Source: JBEKHI01 sp050012355
GTDB lineage: Bacteria; Actinomycetota; Actinomycetes; Streptosporangiales; Streptosporangiaceae
Assembly: GCA_050012355.1 (NCBI GenBank)
Contig: JBEKHI010000172.1
Coordinates: 1-23,311, forward strand
DNA length: 23,311 nt
Reading direction: 5' to 3'
Below, one piece after another: positions 1 to 6,545 of this stretch. The translations under genes were made by a program, and so were the position numbers. Within the stretch, counting starts at the first letter, position 1, and each line of letters begins with the position of its first letter. The notes under the pieces were generated by a model. That model was not told where the DNA came from, did no database searches, and saw only the letters and a program-made list of their open reading frames with translations.

Positions 1-976
1 CGCTGACCTGGCCGCCGCTCCACGGACCGATCGCGCCGTCTCGCAGCGACTTGGACGGATCCGGCACGATGAGCTCCGGGTCCACCTCCATCCGGGTGCC
101 GAGCCCGGTGCAGTCCGGGCAGGCGCCCCACGGAGAGTTGAACGAGAACGACCTCGGCTCGAGCTCGTCGAAGGACAGGTCGTCGTACAGGCAGGCCAGG
201 TGCTCGGAGTACATCCGCTCGCGGTGCGGATCGTCCTCCGGCAGGTCGACGAAGTCGAGGATGACGACTCCCCCGGACAGCCCGAGCGCCGTCTCCACCG
301 AGTCGGTGAGCCGCCGCCGCGCCCCGTCCTTGACCGCCAGCCGGTCGACGATCACCTCGATGTCGTGCTTCTCGTACTTCTTGAGCGCGGGCAGGCTCCC
401 CGCGGTCGCGTCCTCCAGCCGGACGATCGTCCCGTCCACCCTCGCCCGGGAGAACCCCTTCGTCTGCAGTTCGCGCAGCAGTTCGCCGTACTCACCCTTA
501 CGGCCGCGCACCACCGGGGCGAGCACCTGGAACCTGGTCCCCTCCTCCAGCTCGAGCACCCGGTCCACGATCTGCTGCGGCGTCTGCCGCGCGATCGGCC
601 GCCCGCACAACGGACAGTGCGGTTTGCCGACCCTCGCGTACAGCAGCCGCAGGTAGTCGTACACCTCGGTGATCGTGCCGACCGTCGACCGCGGGTTCCT
701 GCTCGCCGCCTTCTGATCGATCGAAACGGCGGGACTCAGTCCATCGATGAAGTCGACATCTGGCTTGTCCATCTGGCCAAGGAACTGGCGGGCGTACGCG
801 GACAGCGACTCAACATAACGACGCTGACCTTCCGCGAAAATAGTATCGAACGCCAAGCTGGACTTGCCCGATCCCGACAACCCGGTGAACACGATCATCG
901 CGTCCCTGGGCAGGTCAAGGGAGACATCCTTGAGGTTGTGCTCGCGGGCACCGCGAACCACAAGCCGGTCAGCCAC
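1..976 (-). CDS. uvrA: UvrABC excinuclease subunit A, N-terminal part (cut by window edge)
   Basis: UvrA is the damage-recognition ATPase of nucleotide excision repair. Reading the minus strand from a GTG at 976 gives MADRLVVRGAREHNLKDV, then the first Walker A (TGLSGSGKSSLAFDTIFAEG), the RRYVESLSAYARQFLGQM segment, and the zinc-binding pair in KPHCPLCGR. About 325 codons are present. The reading frame is still open at base 1, so the signature motifs and the second ABC module lie outside. I chose the GTG at 976 because it gives the usual MADRL start and follows an AGAGAAG ribosome-binding-like stretch. An in-frame GTG at 994 is a weaker option. The ATG at 1004 is out of frame and reads an 11-codon ORF ending over the uvrA start. 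Identification is certain; the exact start is likely. Confidence 0.96.
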   Translation of the reverse strand, partial: MADRLVVRGAREHNLKDVSLDLPRDAMIVFTGLSGSGKSSLAFDTIFAEGQRRYVESLSAYARQFLGQMDKPDVDFIDGLSPAVSIDQKAASRNPRSTVGTITEVYDYLRLLYARVGKPHCPLCGRPIARQTPQQIVDRVLELEEGTRFQVLAPVVRGRKGEYGELLRELQTKGFSRARVDGTIVRLEDATAGSLPALKKYEKHDIEVIVDRLAVKDGARRRLTDSVETALGLSGGVVILDFVDLPEDDPHRERMYSEHLACLYDDLSFDELEPRSFSFNSPWGACPDCTGLGTRMEVDPELIVPDPSKSLRDGAIGPWSGGQVS

Positions 977-1106
977 TACGGGTTCTTCTCTCACGAGGCG
1001 ACATGCTAACGACGGGGTCTGACATTCGAGCGTTTGCGCAGGCTACACAGCGTCGGGCGGCCCCCTAATGCCCCCGCCTCTTCCAGGTTAACGGAACCTC
1101 GCCGCG

Positions 1107-1121
1107 TACGCTGGCCGCGTG
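1107..1121 (+). promoter_or_regulatory. Putative leaderless promoter (TACGCT, 6 nt, GTG)
   Basis: TACGCT at 1107-1112 matches the actinobacterial -10 pattern TANNNT. Six bases separate it from the GTG start at 1119, so transcription would begin at the start codon, giving a leaderless mRNA. No Shine-Dalgarno sequence and no convincing -35 are visible. The same arrangement recurs at several other genes in this window. Confidence 0.5.
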
Positions 1122-1670
1122 CGACGCAATCCTTCGACTGTCGTTGTCCTGACCGGTGAGGCCGGTCCGCAGGCACTCGACGCCATCGGGCGCTCGATGA
1201 ACGTCACCCTCGTCAACGCCGACGGGGACGGTCTTGATTCCGCCGCCGACGCGCTGCGCCGGGCGTCCGGGATCGCCTCACCTTATGTGCTGGTCCGCGG
1301 GGATCCGCTGGCCGCCATGGCCGAGCGGTGGCGGGCCATGTGGGACATCCGGCAGGACACCCACGACACCACCGAGTTCGAGTTGCGCGCCGGCGAGGTG
1401 CTGGCCGCGTGGCGGGCCGGGCGTTTCGAACTGCCCGACTACTACCTTCTCATTTCCCATAACGACGCGGCAGACGGCCCACCCGACTTCTACCTCGGTC
1501 CGCTGCGCGCCGCCCGCCCGAACCGGGTGGCGGTCGCGATCGCCGACGAACCGCGCGAACAAGCCGCCCAGGTGCTCCACGCCCTGGGTTCACTGCGTCA
1601 CGGCCCGTGGTGGCCACCGCTCGACGAGATCATCGCCACCGCCCGCGACTTCTATCCGGCGACCCTCTAA
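1119..1670 (+). CDS. Conserved-looking hypothetical protein, 183 aa
   Basis: I do not recognise this family. The protein is soluble-looking and of mixed alpha/beta character, with no signal peptide or membrane segment. It has acidic and aromatic stretches such as FELPDYYLLISHNDA and a tail HGPWWPPLDEIIATARDFYP. Coding character is good: strong third-position GC and a plausible leaderless promoter directly before the GTG. It diverges from uvrA across about 140 bp. Its 3' end overlaps convergently with the tail of the DUF998-like remnant. A function cannot be given from sequence alone. Confidence 0.75.
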   Translation: MRRNPSTVVVLTGEAGPQALDAIGRSMNVTLVNADGDGLDSAADALRRASGIASPYVLVRGDPLAAMAERWRAMWDIRQDTHDTTEFELRAGEVLAAWRAGRFELPDYYLLISHNDAADGPPDFYLGPLRAARPNRVAVAIADEPREQAAQVLHALGSLRHGPWWPPLDEIIATARDFYPATL

Positions 1671-2022
1671 CCGTGTCGCAAGCGGCCACCGCCAACACGG
1701 CCAGCAGCGGGATGGTGACCGCGATGCGTTGCAGCACCCCCGCGCTCGCGTTCGCCGTGTTCGGGAGGAAGACCGCGAGGGCGATGGCCGTCGCCGTACC
1801 GCTCGCGACCAGGTACCAGCGCCAGGCGCCCCGCAGGCCCCGGGCCAGCAGGAACTGGGCGACCACCATGTCCGCGTAGAGGATCAGGCTCCCGACGTTA
1901 TGCGCCTGGTTGTGCCAGGAAACCGGCCCGGCGGTGAGTTCCATATGATCCCGGCGCAGCAGCCCTGCCGCGATGGCGAGCACGCCGGCCGCCTGAATGA
2001 GCCGGCGAACGCGCGGGCTCGC
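1630..2022 (-). pseudogene. 5'-truncated DUF998-like membrane protein remnant
   Basis: Directly after the PhyH stop codon, a minus-strand frame reads as an integral membrane protein. It runs from RRLIQAAGVLAIAAGLL through LTAGPVSWHNQAHNVGSLILY and WRWYLVASGTATAIALAVFLP to LLAVLAVAACDTVRG. About four hydrophobic segments and the SWHNQAHN motif resemble the second half of DUF998 proteins, which usually have six or so helices in about 200 residues. The N-terminal helices are absent: upstream the frame runs into PhyH in another frame with no sensible start. A GTG at 1983 could start a 117-aa product, without a good ribosome-binding site. The frame stops at 1630, overlapping the neighbouring gene by 41 bp. 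I read it as a gene fragment; a short functional protein is possible. Confidence 0.5.
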
Positions 2023-2023
2023 A

Positions 2024-2773
2024 TCACACGTCGAGGACGAACCGGGCGGCTGGGCTGAGCCGGGACAGCGTCTCTTGCCGGATGTATTTCCGCTGGTCAA
2101 GCTGCTGACCGTTGCCGCGCCTGGTGAAGTAGGAGTGCAGCGCCCGGCGCGGCATGGACGAATGGTTGAGCGTGCCGCCGTGCCACAGGTGGCTGTTGAA
2201 GACCACGACGGTCCCGGCCGGGGCGAGCAGCAGCACCTCATCGGGATGAGCGCCCCGGGTGTCAGGCAGCACGTCACCCGGTGATCGGCCCGACCGGTGC
2301 GACCCCGGGACCACCCTGGTCGCGCCGTTGTCCGCGGTGAAGTCGTCCAGCAGCCAGATCGAGTTGCACACCTGATAGCGGGCCGGGTCCGTCTCGGGGG
2401 TGCCTTCCGCGTGCAGTGCCTGGAGTCCCTGGCCGGGGAGAGCGGCGCGGAAGTTCAGCGAGGACAGCTTGAACTCGCCGAGCACGTGCGCGACGCAGGC
2501 GAGCAGCCGAGGGTCGGTGAAGCAAACGTCGAAGACCGGATCCTTGTTGACCAGGTCGGAGAGCCGGTCGGCGCCCGCCTCCTGGTGAACCTCCAGCCCG
2601 GCCCGCTCCCCCTCGGCCGCGACCAGCGCGGCCAGCCGCGCCCGCATCGCCTCGAGCACCTGCTCGGGTATGACCCCCTCAAAGGGCACGTACCCGTCCC
2701 GGTCCAGCCGGTCCCGCGCCTCACCGTCGATCGAGTCCGGGGTGACGCCAAGAGCGGTCAATGCGGTCGTCAT
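2024..2773 (-). CDS. Phytanoyl-CoA dioxygenase (PhyH) family protein, 249 aa
   Basis: This is a non-heme Fe(II)/2-oxoglutarate-dependent oxygenase of the PhyH superfamily with unknown substrate. Family features are LQALHAEG (His111 and Glu113 as the first ligand pair), the SIWLLDDFTADNGATRVVPGSHR block around 128-150, the distal ligand region FNSHLWHGG (His188), and an Arg near 200 for binding 2-oxoglutarate. Most family members have His-x-Asp at the first pair, so Glu113 is unusual. I chose the ATG at 2773 because GGGGAGA lies about 9 nt upstream; the frame is open 19 codons further without support. It diverges from the metallo-hydrolase and is followed at once by the DUF998-like remnant. 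Confidence 0.88.
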   Translation of the reverse strand: MTTALTALGVTPDSIDGEARDRLDRDGYVPFEGVIPEQVLEAMRARLAALVAAEGERAGLEVHQEAGADRLSDLVNKDPVFDVCFTDPRLLACVAHVLGEFKLSSLNFRAALPGQGLQALHAEGTPETDPARYQVCNSIWLLDDFTADNGATRVVPGSHRSGRSPGDVLPDTRGAHPDEVLLLAPAGTVVVFNSHLWHGGTLNHSSMPRRALHSYFTRRGNGQQLDQRKYIRQETLSRLSPAARFVLDV

Positions 2774-2844
2774 GTCCACGTCTCCCCACACTAGAACCAT
2801 TGACCATAACGACGGGAGGTGGCGGCCCATGGATCGAGCTGGTT

Positions 2845-2859
2845 TATCGTGGCGCCATG
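2845..2859 (+). promoter_or_regulatory. Putative leaderless promoter (TATCGT, 6 nt, ATG)
   Basis: TATCGT at 2845-2850 is followed by six bases and the ATG at 2857. This is the TANNNT-N6-start arrangement of a leaderless transcript. There is no Shine-Dalgarno sequence close to the ATG. Confidence 0.5.
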
Positions 2860-3492
2860 GCTTACACCGGAGACGTGCACGTCGGCGGCCCCGCCGACAC
2901 CCGTGAACTGGACGCGCTATCCATAACGAAGGTCGCCGTCGGCCCCTACAACAACAACGCCTATCTGCTGCGTTCGGGGGCCACTCAGGTCCTCGTGGAC
3001 GCGGCCGCGGAGCCGGACACCCTGCTCGGCGTTATTGGCGACTCGCTGGACGCGGTGATCACCACTCACCAGCACGGTGACCACTGGCAGGCACTGGACG
3101 CGGTGGTATCGGCGACCGGCGCGACCACCTACGCGGGTCGCGAGGACGCCGACGGCATTCCGGTCCGCACCGACGTGCTGGTGGACGACGGCGACGTCAT
3201 ACGGATCGGCGACATCGAGCTCACCGCGATCCATCTGGTCGGCCATACTCCCGGCTCGATCGCCTTGCTCTACCGTGGCACGCAGCTATTCACCGGTGAC
3301 TGCCTGTTCCCAGGTGGCGTGGGGAACACGCAGAAGGACCCGGCCCGTTTCGCGTCGCTGTACACCGGCGTGGTCGAGAAGATCTTCGACCAGCTGCCGG
3401 ACGAGACCTGGGTCTACCCCGGGCACGGGAAGGACACCACGCTCGGCGCGGAGCGACCGCATCTGGACGAATGGCGCGAGCGCGGCTGGTAG
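2857..3492 (+). CDS. Metallo-beta-lactamase-fold hydrolase (glyoxalase II-like), 211 aa
   Basis: This is a cytosolic zinc hydrolase of the MBL superfamily. The diagnostic HxHxDH motif is present in TTHQHGDHW. It is followed by GHTPGSIALLY (third metal-ligand His), FTGDCLFPGGVG (bridging Asp) and VYPGHGKDTTLG (last ligand His). The length matches single-domain hydroxyacylglutathione-hydrolase-like members. Actinobacteria often carry such a gene close to uvrA, which fits here once the intervening genes are discounted. The substrate is unknown; a thioester is usual for the subgroup. The start follows the leaderless promoter; the in-frame extension upstream lacks family similarity. Confidence 0.92.
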   Translation: MAYTGDVHVGGPADTRELDALSITKVAVGPYNNNAYLLRSGATQVLVDAAAEPDTLLGVIGDSLDAVITTHQHGDHWQALDAVVSATGATTYAGREDADGIPVRTDVLVDDGDVIRIGDIELTAIHLVGHTPGSIALLYRGTQLFTGDCLFPGGVGNTQKDPARFASLYTGVVEKIFDQLPDETWVYPGHGKDTTLGAERPHLDEWRERGW

Positions 3493-3498
3493 GGCCAG

Positions 3499-3514
3499 TA
3501 TTCTTGCCACGATG
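3499..3514 (+). promoter_or_regulatory. Putative leaderless promoter (TATTCT, 7 nt, ATG)
   Basis: TATTCT at 3499-3504 is followed by seven bases and the ATG at 3512, only 19 bp after the previous stop codon. The gene downstream may therefore have its own leaderless transcript rather than depending only on readthrough. Confidence 0.5.
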
Positions 3515-3955
3515 GGTTCCGTTCGCACGCTAGACGGCAGGTTCCGGGAGCTGATTCACGACGCAGCCCGGTTCAGCGCTGTTGGCACGTTCGGGTTCAT
3601 CGTCACGCTCACCAGCTCTTCTCTGCTGCACGTCTGGGCGGGCATCGGGCCGCTGATATCTTCCGCTATCGGGATCGCCGTGGGCGCGGCCATCTCATAT
3701 GCGGGTAACCGCTACTGGACGTTCCGGCACCGTCAGCACGAGGCAATGCGCGGCGACAGCATCCGGTACTTCACGATCCATGGCGCCGGGCTGGCGGTTC
3801 AGTTCTCCTGCGTCGCCTTCACCGCCTTCGTGCTGCGCCAGCACGGTGTGCTCTCTTACGATGTTGCCCTGGTCATCGGCACCGGACTGGGCGCCATCAT
3901 CCGGTTCTGGTCCTGCCGGGAGTGGGTGTGGCCGACCCGGCCGGTCCCGAGCTGA
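3512..3955 (+). CDS. GtrA-like membrane protein, 147 aa
   Basis: This is a small integral membrane protein of the GtrA family, whose members are thought to help translocate polyprenyl-linked sugars. About four hydrophobic helices are visible, at residues 20-40, 47-65, 85-105 and 115-135. The family hallmark SYAGNRYWTFRHR follows the second helix, and IIRFWSCREWVWPT is the usual end. The start gives MGSVRTLDGRFRELIHDAARFSAVG, the expected short cytosolic N-terminus. It lies on the same strand as the metallo-hydrolase. No glycosyltransferase is adjacent, so the partner and sugar are unknown. Confidence 0.9.
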   Translation: MGSVRTLDGRFRELIHDAARFSAVGTFGFIVTLTSSSLLHVWAGIGPLISSAIGIAVGAAISYAGNRYWTFRHRQHEAMRGDSIRYFTIHGAGLAVQFSCVAFTAFVLRQHGVLSYDVALVIGTGLGAIIRFWSCREWVWPTRPVPS

Positions 3956-4021
3956 CAACCGGTTTTGCTGTTTTGGCAAAGATGTTTGGCAACTCCGCTA
4001 ACAGCGCGGCAAGTTGTGGCC

Positions 4022-4636
4022 ATGACAATGGACGCCCAGTTCTGGGATGACAGGTACCGCAGCCGCGACCAGCTCTTCAGCGGCGCACCCAACGGAGTGC
4101 TCGTCACCGAGGTCACCGGCCTCGTGCCCGGACGGGCCCTCGATGTCGGCGCGGGCGAGGGCGGCGATACCCTCTGGCTGGCGGAACGGGGTTGGCAGGT
4201 CACGGCCACCGACATCTCGTCCGTGGCGCTAGACCGCGGCGCCCGAGCCGCCGCGGCCCGCGGCGTGGCCGGCCGGGTCCAGTGGCTTCCGGCCGACCTC
4301 ACCAAAGAGCCGCCCGCGGCGGGTGCCTACGACCTAGTGTCTGCGCAGTACTTCCCGCTCCCCCGCCAGCCGGAGCACACCGCGCTGCGCGGCTTGCTGT
4401 ACGCCGTCGCACCCGGCGGCACCCTGCTCATCGGCAGCCACGACCTCGCGGAGCTGCCGCCGGGCGAGGAGCACGGCTTCGACCCCAGCGATTACTACCA
4501 GCCCGGCGACATCGCCAAGCTCCTCGACCACGACTGGACCATCCTGATCAACGAAACCCGCCCGCGAACCGCCCCTGCTCCGGCTGGAACGCACCATGCC
4601 CATGACACCGTCCTGCGAGCGCAGCGCGTCCGGTAA
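4022..4636 (+). CDS. Class I SAM-dependent methyltransferase, 204 aa
   Basis: Motif I is clear (ALDVGAGEGGDTLWLAERG, binding SAM), followed by VTATDIS (acidic residue contacting the SAM ribose) and AYDLVSAQYFPLP (motif IV region). The length and the N-terminal FWDDRYRSRDQLFSGAPN match the small thiopurine/TehB-like methyltransferases. The acceptor is unknown. The start could be 4022 or the second ATG at 4028; neither has a strong ribosome-binding site. The last 303 bp are read on the other strand as the C-terminal extension of the oxidoreductase gene. The C-terminus HDTVLRAQRVR looks normal for the family, so this gene appears intact. Confidence 0.87.
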   Translation: MTMDAQFWDDRYRSRDQLFSGAPNGVLVTEVTGLVPGRALDVGAGEGGDTLWLAERGWQVTATDISSVALDRGARAAAARGVAGRVQWLPADLTKEPPAAGAYDLVSAQYFPLPRQPEHTALRGLLYAVAPGGTLLIGSHDLAELPPGEEHGFDPSDYYQPGDIAKLLDHDWTILINETRPRTAPAPAGTHHAHDTVLRAQRVR

Positions 4637-5623
4637 CGCTGGCAGCAGGATCACCTTGCCGGCCGCGCGCCGTTCTTCGAGACGCTGGTGGGCTTTGGCC
4701 GCATCAGCCAGCGGAAAGGTGCTGTCCACGCGAGGACGGATGCCGCCGGTGGCGGCGCGATGCAGGATTTCCGGGCGGGCCGCTTCCACCTTGGCCGACC
4801 AGCCGGTCGCTATGCCGGTCGAGTAGTCGGAGGGTCGGCCGCCGCAGCCGATGAGGCCCACGCCGCGCATCAGCAGGTCCATTGGGGCGATGGCGGGCGG
4901 CTCGCCGCTGAGCACCCCGCAGAACAGCATCCGCCCGCTGCCAGGGATCAGTGCGTCCAGCAACCGTCCCGCGCAAGCCCCGCCAATAAACTCGAAAATG
5001 ACGTCAACCGGCTCACTCACCCGGCTCGGCCAGTCCGGCGCGTAGTGGTCCAGGACAGCGTCCGCGCCCAGGTCCAAGACCATCTCTCGCTTGGCCGAGC
5101 TGCCCGCGGTGGCGATCACCCGGCGAGCGCCGAACTCGCGGGCGAGCTGGACCAGGTACCCGCCGACCCCACCCGCCGCCGACTCGATCAGGACGGTCTC
5201 GCGGCCGGTGAGCCCGGCCGCCCGGAGCAGCGCCAGCGCCGTCGCACCCTGCGCCGCGACGGCGACCGCGTCGGCCGCTGACAGGCTGTCCGGAATGGGG
5301 ATAGCTGCCTCGGCTGGCGTGGTGAGGTACTCGGCGTAGGCACCGGATCCGCCCATGGTTGCGACCCGGGTCCCGATCCTGGCCAGATCCACGCCCTTCC
5401 CGACCGCGACGACCGTGCCGACCGCCTCGCCTCCGGGGACCTCCGGCAGTGTCGCGGGTGTCATCGGCAGCAGGGCGCCCGAGCGGATCCTGGTCTCGAC
5501 GAAGTTGACCCCGACCGCCTCGGCGGCAACCAGCACCTCCCCCGGTGCCACAGCGGGGACCGGCCAGTCTTCAAGCCGGAGAACATCCGGGCCTCCGGTC
5601 TCGCGCATCACGATCGCTCGCAT
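4334..5623 (-). CDS. Zinc-type alcohol dehydrogenase / quinone oxidoreductase-like MDR protein with ~100-residue C-terminal overrun
   Basis: This is a medium-chain dehydrogenase/reductase of the NADPH:quinone oxidoreductase group. It has the N-terminal GroES-like domain (MRAIVMRETGGPDVLRLED, PEVPGGEAVGTVVAVG), then the Rossmann motif in ESAAGGVGGYLVQLAREFGA (about 147-167). The family end is AGKVILLP at about 321-328, with no zinc-ligand cysteines evident. Relatives stop within a few residues of that point. Here no stop codon occurs until 4334, adding about 100 Arg/Gly/Val-rich residues antisense to the methyltransferase. The ATG at 5623 follows GGAGGGCG. It is divergent from a TetR gene, which probably represses it. 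Fold assignment is firm; the reality of the long tail is uncertain. Confidence 0.85.
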   Translation of the reverse strand: MRAIVMRETGGPDVLRLEDWPVPAVAPGEVLVAAEAVGVNFVETRIRSGALLPMTPATLPEVPGGEAVGTVVAVGKGVDLARIGTRVATMGGSGAYAEYLTTPAEAAIPIPDSLSAADAVAVAAQGATALALLRAAGLTGRETVLIESAAGGVGGYLVQLAREFGARRVIATAGSSAKREMVLDLGADAVLDHYAPDWPSRVSEPVDVIFEFIGGACAGRLLDALIPGSGRMLFCGVLSGEPPAIAPMDLLMRGVGLIGCGGRPSDYSTGIATGWSAKVEAARPEILHRAATGGIRPRVDSTFPLADAAKAHQRLEERRAAGKVILLPALPDALRSQDGVMGMVRSSRSRGGSRAGFVDQDGPVVVEELGDVAGLVVIAGVEAVLLARRQLREVVAADEQGAAGCDGVQQAAQRGVLRLAGEREVLRRH

Positions 5624-5641
5624 GCTCGCCCTCCACCCGCA

Positions 5642-5703
5642 TAAACGGTCCGGTAGTCCGGTTAGTCTCCAGCATACGATGCGGACTACCGGTCCGGTAG
5701 GGT
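5642..5703. promoter_or_regulatory. Divergent promoter with two related palindromic operators
   Basis: CTACCGGTCCGGTAG at 5686-5700 is a perfect inverted repeat about a central T. A second, imperfect copy (TAAACGGTCCGGTAG) lies at 5642-5656. A TATGCT-like -10 for the minus-strand gene is at 5676-5671, between the two copies. A TAGGGT hexamer at 5698-5703, 8 nt before the tetR ATG, overlaps the perfect copy. Binding at these sites would block both promoters, as expected for autoregulation by the adjacent TetR protein. Confidence 0.6.
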
Positions 5704-5711
5704 CGCCAGTC

Positions 5712-6299
5712 ATGACAGCACAGCCGCGCGAGCGGGCCGACGCGGCCCGGAACCGGCAATTGATCCTCCGGGCCGCCGAAGACCTGCTGGCCCGCGGCGG
5801 AACCGGCCATATCTCCATCGACGGGGTGGCGGCGGCCGCCGGGGTCGGCAAGGGAACGGTGTTCCGCCGGTTCGGGACCCGCGCCGGCTTGATGCGCGCG
5901 CTGGTCGAGGAGCGCGTGAAGGTCCTCAGCCAGTCCGTCGTCTCCGGCCCGCCTCCGCTGGGTCCGGGTGCACCCGCCGCCGAGCGGCTAACCGCCTTCT
6001 TGGACGCGGCGGTCGAGATCGCGGCCCAGAACGCGGCCGTCATGGCCGCCTACGACCGCGCACTGACAGCCCAGGAAGCGGAAAACGTGGAGTCCGCCTA
6101 CCGCGACTGGCACGCTCACATCAGCGCCCTGATAGCGCAGGCGCGTCCCGACCTCGACGCCGAGCTGCTGGCCGATCTCCTGCTCGGTTCCCTGCACACC
6201 GATCTCGCCCGGCGCCTCATGTCCCGCGGCGAGACCGAGCGGCTCACCGCCACTCTGCACCAGCTGATCACCACCATGCTCGCCCAGCCAGCCAGTTAG
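5712..6299 (+). CDS. TetR/AcrR-family transcriptional regulator, 195 aa
   Basis: The N-terminal DNA-binding domain is typical: RNRQLILRAAEDLLARGG, then the helix-turn-helix SIDGVAAAAGVGKGTVFRRFGTRAGLMRALVEER at about 36-70. The rest is the alpha-helical ligand-binding region. The ATG at 5712 gives MTAQPRERADAARNRQ; the frame is open further upstream, but that part lies under the divergent gene. It is paired head to head with the quinone-oxidoreductase-like gene over a short intergenic region carrying two related palindromes. The most likely role is repressing that gene and itself in response to an electrophile or quinone-like ligand, but the ligand is inferred only from context. Confidence 0.92.
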   Translation: MTAQPRERADAARNRQLILRAAEDLLARGGTGHISIDGVAAAAGVGKGTVFRRFGTRAGLMRALVEERVKVLSQSVVSGPPPLGPGAPAAERLTAFLDAAVEIAAQNAAVMAAYDRALTAQEAENVESAYRDWHAHISALIAQARPDLDAELLADLLLGSLHTDLARRLMSRGETERLTATLHQLITTMLAQPAS

Positions 6300-6357
6300 C
6301 TCCGGCGCCCGTCTGGCACAGGACGACGTCAGCGGGACACTACGGAATCAACCGAGG

Positions 6358-6525
6358 AACTGACTGGAAAGCCCTCCCCCAGCCGGTGCGCGGCAGCGGA
6401 CCGACGGCCCGCAGCCACCCGACTCTCACGCCACCGCGACGAGGCAGGCTTTGCTGGTTGGTGCGGCACCAACCAGGGACGCTCCGCTGCCGCGCACCCA
6501 GCTGAGGGAGGGACTTTCCGGTCAG
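6358..6525. repeat. Long palindromic repeat element (copy 1, both arms present)
   Basis: Arms at about 6361-6403 and 6481-6524 are imperfect inverted copies sharing CTGAC(C/T)GGAAAG, a C/T-rich stretch, CAGC, and GGTGCGCGGCAGCGGA. The centre is about 77 nt and contains a perfect inner hairpin. The element lies between the converging ends of the tetR gene (stop at 6299) and the sarcosine-oxidase-like gene (stop at 6546), so it could end transcription from both sides. The left arm recurs almost unchanged at 23191. It contains no credible protein. It may be a MITE-like or REP-like mobile palindrome; I cannot name a family. Confidence 0.75.
6454..6476. repeat. Perfect 11-bp inner hairpin of the palindromic element
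   Basis: CTGGTTGGTGC (6454-6464) and GCACCAACCAG (6466-6476) are perfect reverse complements around a single G. The hairpin sits inside the larger palindrome and would form a branch at the centre of a folded RNA or cruciform. No T-run follows on either strand, so a standard intrinsic terminator is not indicated. Confidence 0.75.
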
Positions 6526-6545
6526 CACCTGCGGCTTCGCAGCGC

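Noticed and set aside
969..1004. 11-codon upstream ORF ending over the uvrA start
   Set aside because: A chance ORF of this size is common; no ribosome-binding site supports it, so I did not annotate it as a leader peptide.
200..1009. 269-aa plus-strand ORF antisense to uvrA
   Set aside because: It is a high-GC shadow of uvrA, rich in Arg/Pro/Val with no domain; uvrA on the other strand is unmistakable.
1015..1040. Possible SOS/LexA box upstream of uvrA
   Set aside because: Only one half of the actinobacterial TCGAAC-N4-GTTCGA site is seen (TCGAAT on the minus strand); the other half does not match.
3973..4012. Three GGCAA repeats, two as TTGGCAA, before the methyltransferase gene
   Set aside because: Spacing is uneven (13 and about 20 bp) and there is no dyad or matching -10, so an operator or promoter call is not supported.
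6358..6525. Insertion sequence remnant with terminal inverted repeats
   Set aside because: There is no transposase fragment and no visible target duplication; it is kept as a palindromic repeat of unknown origin.
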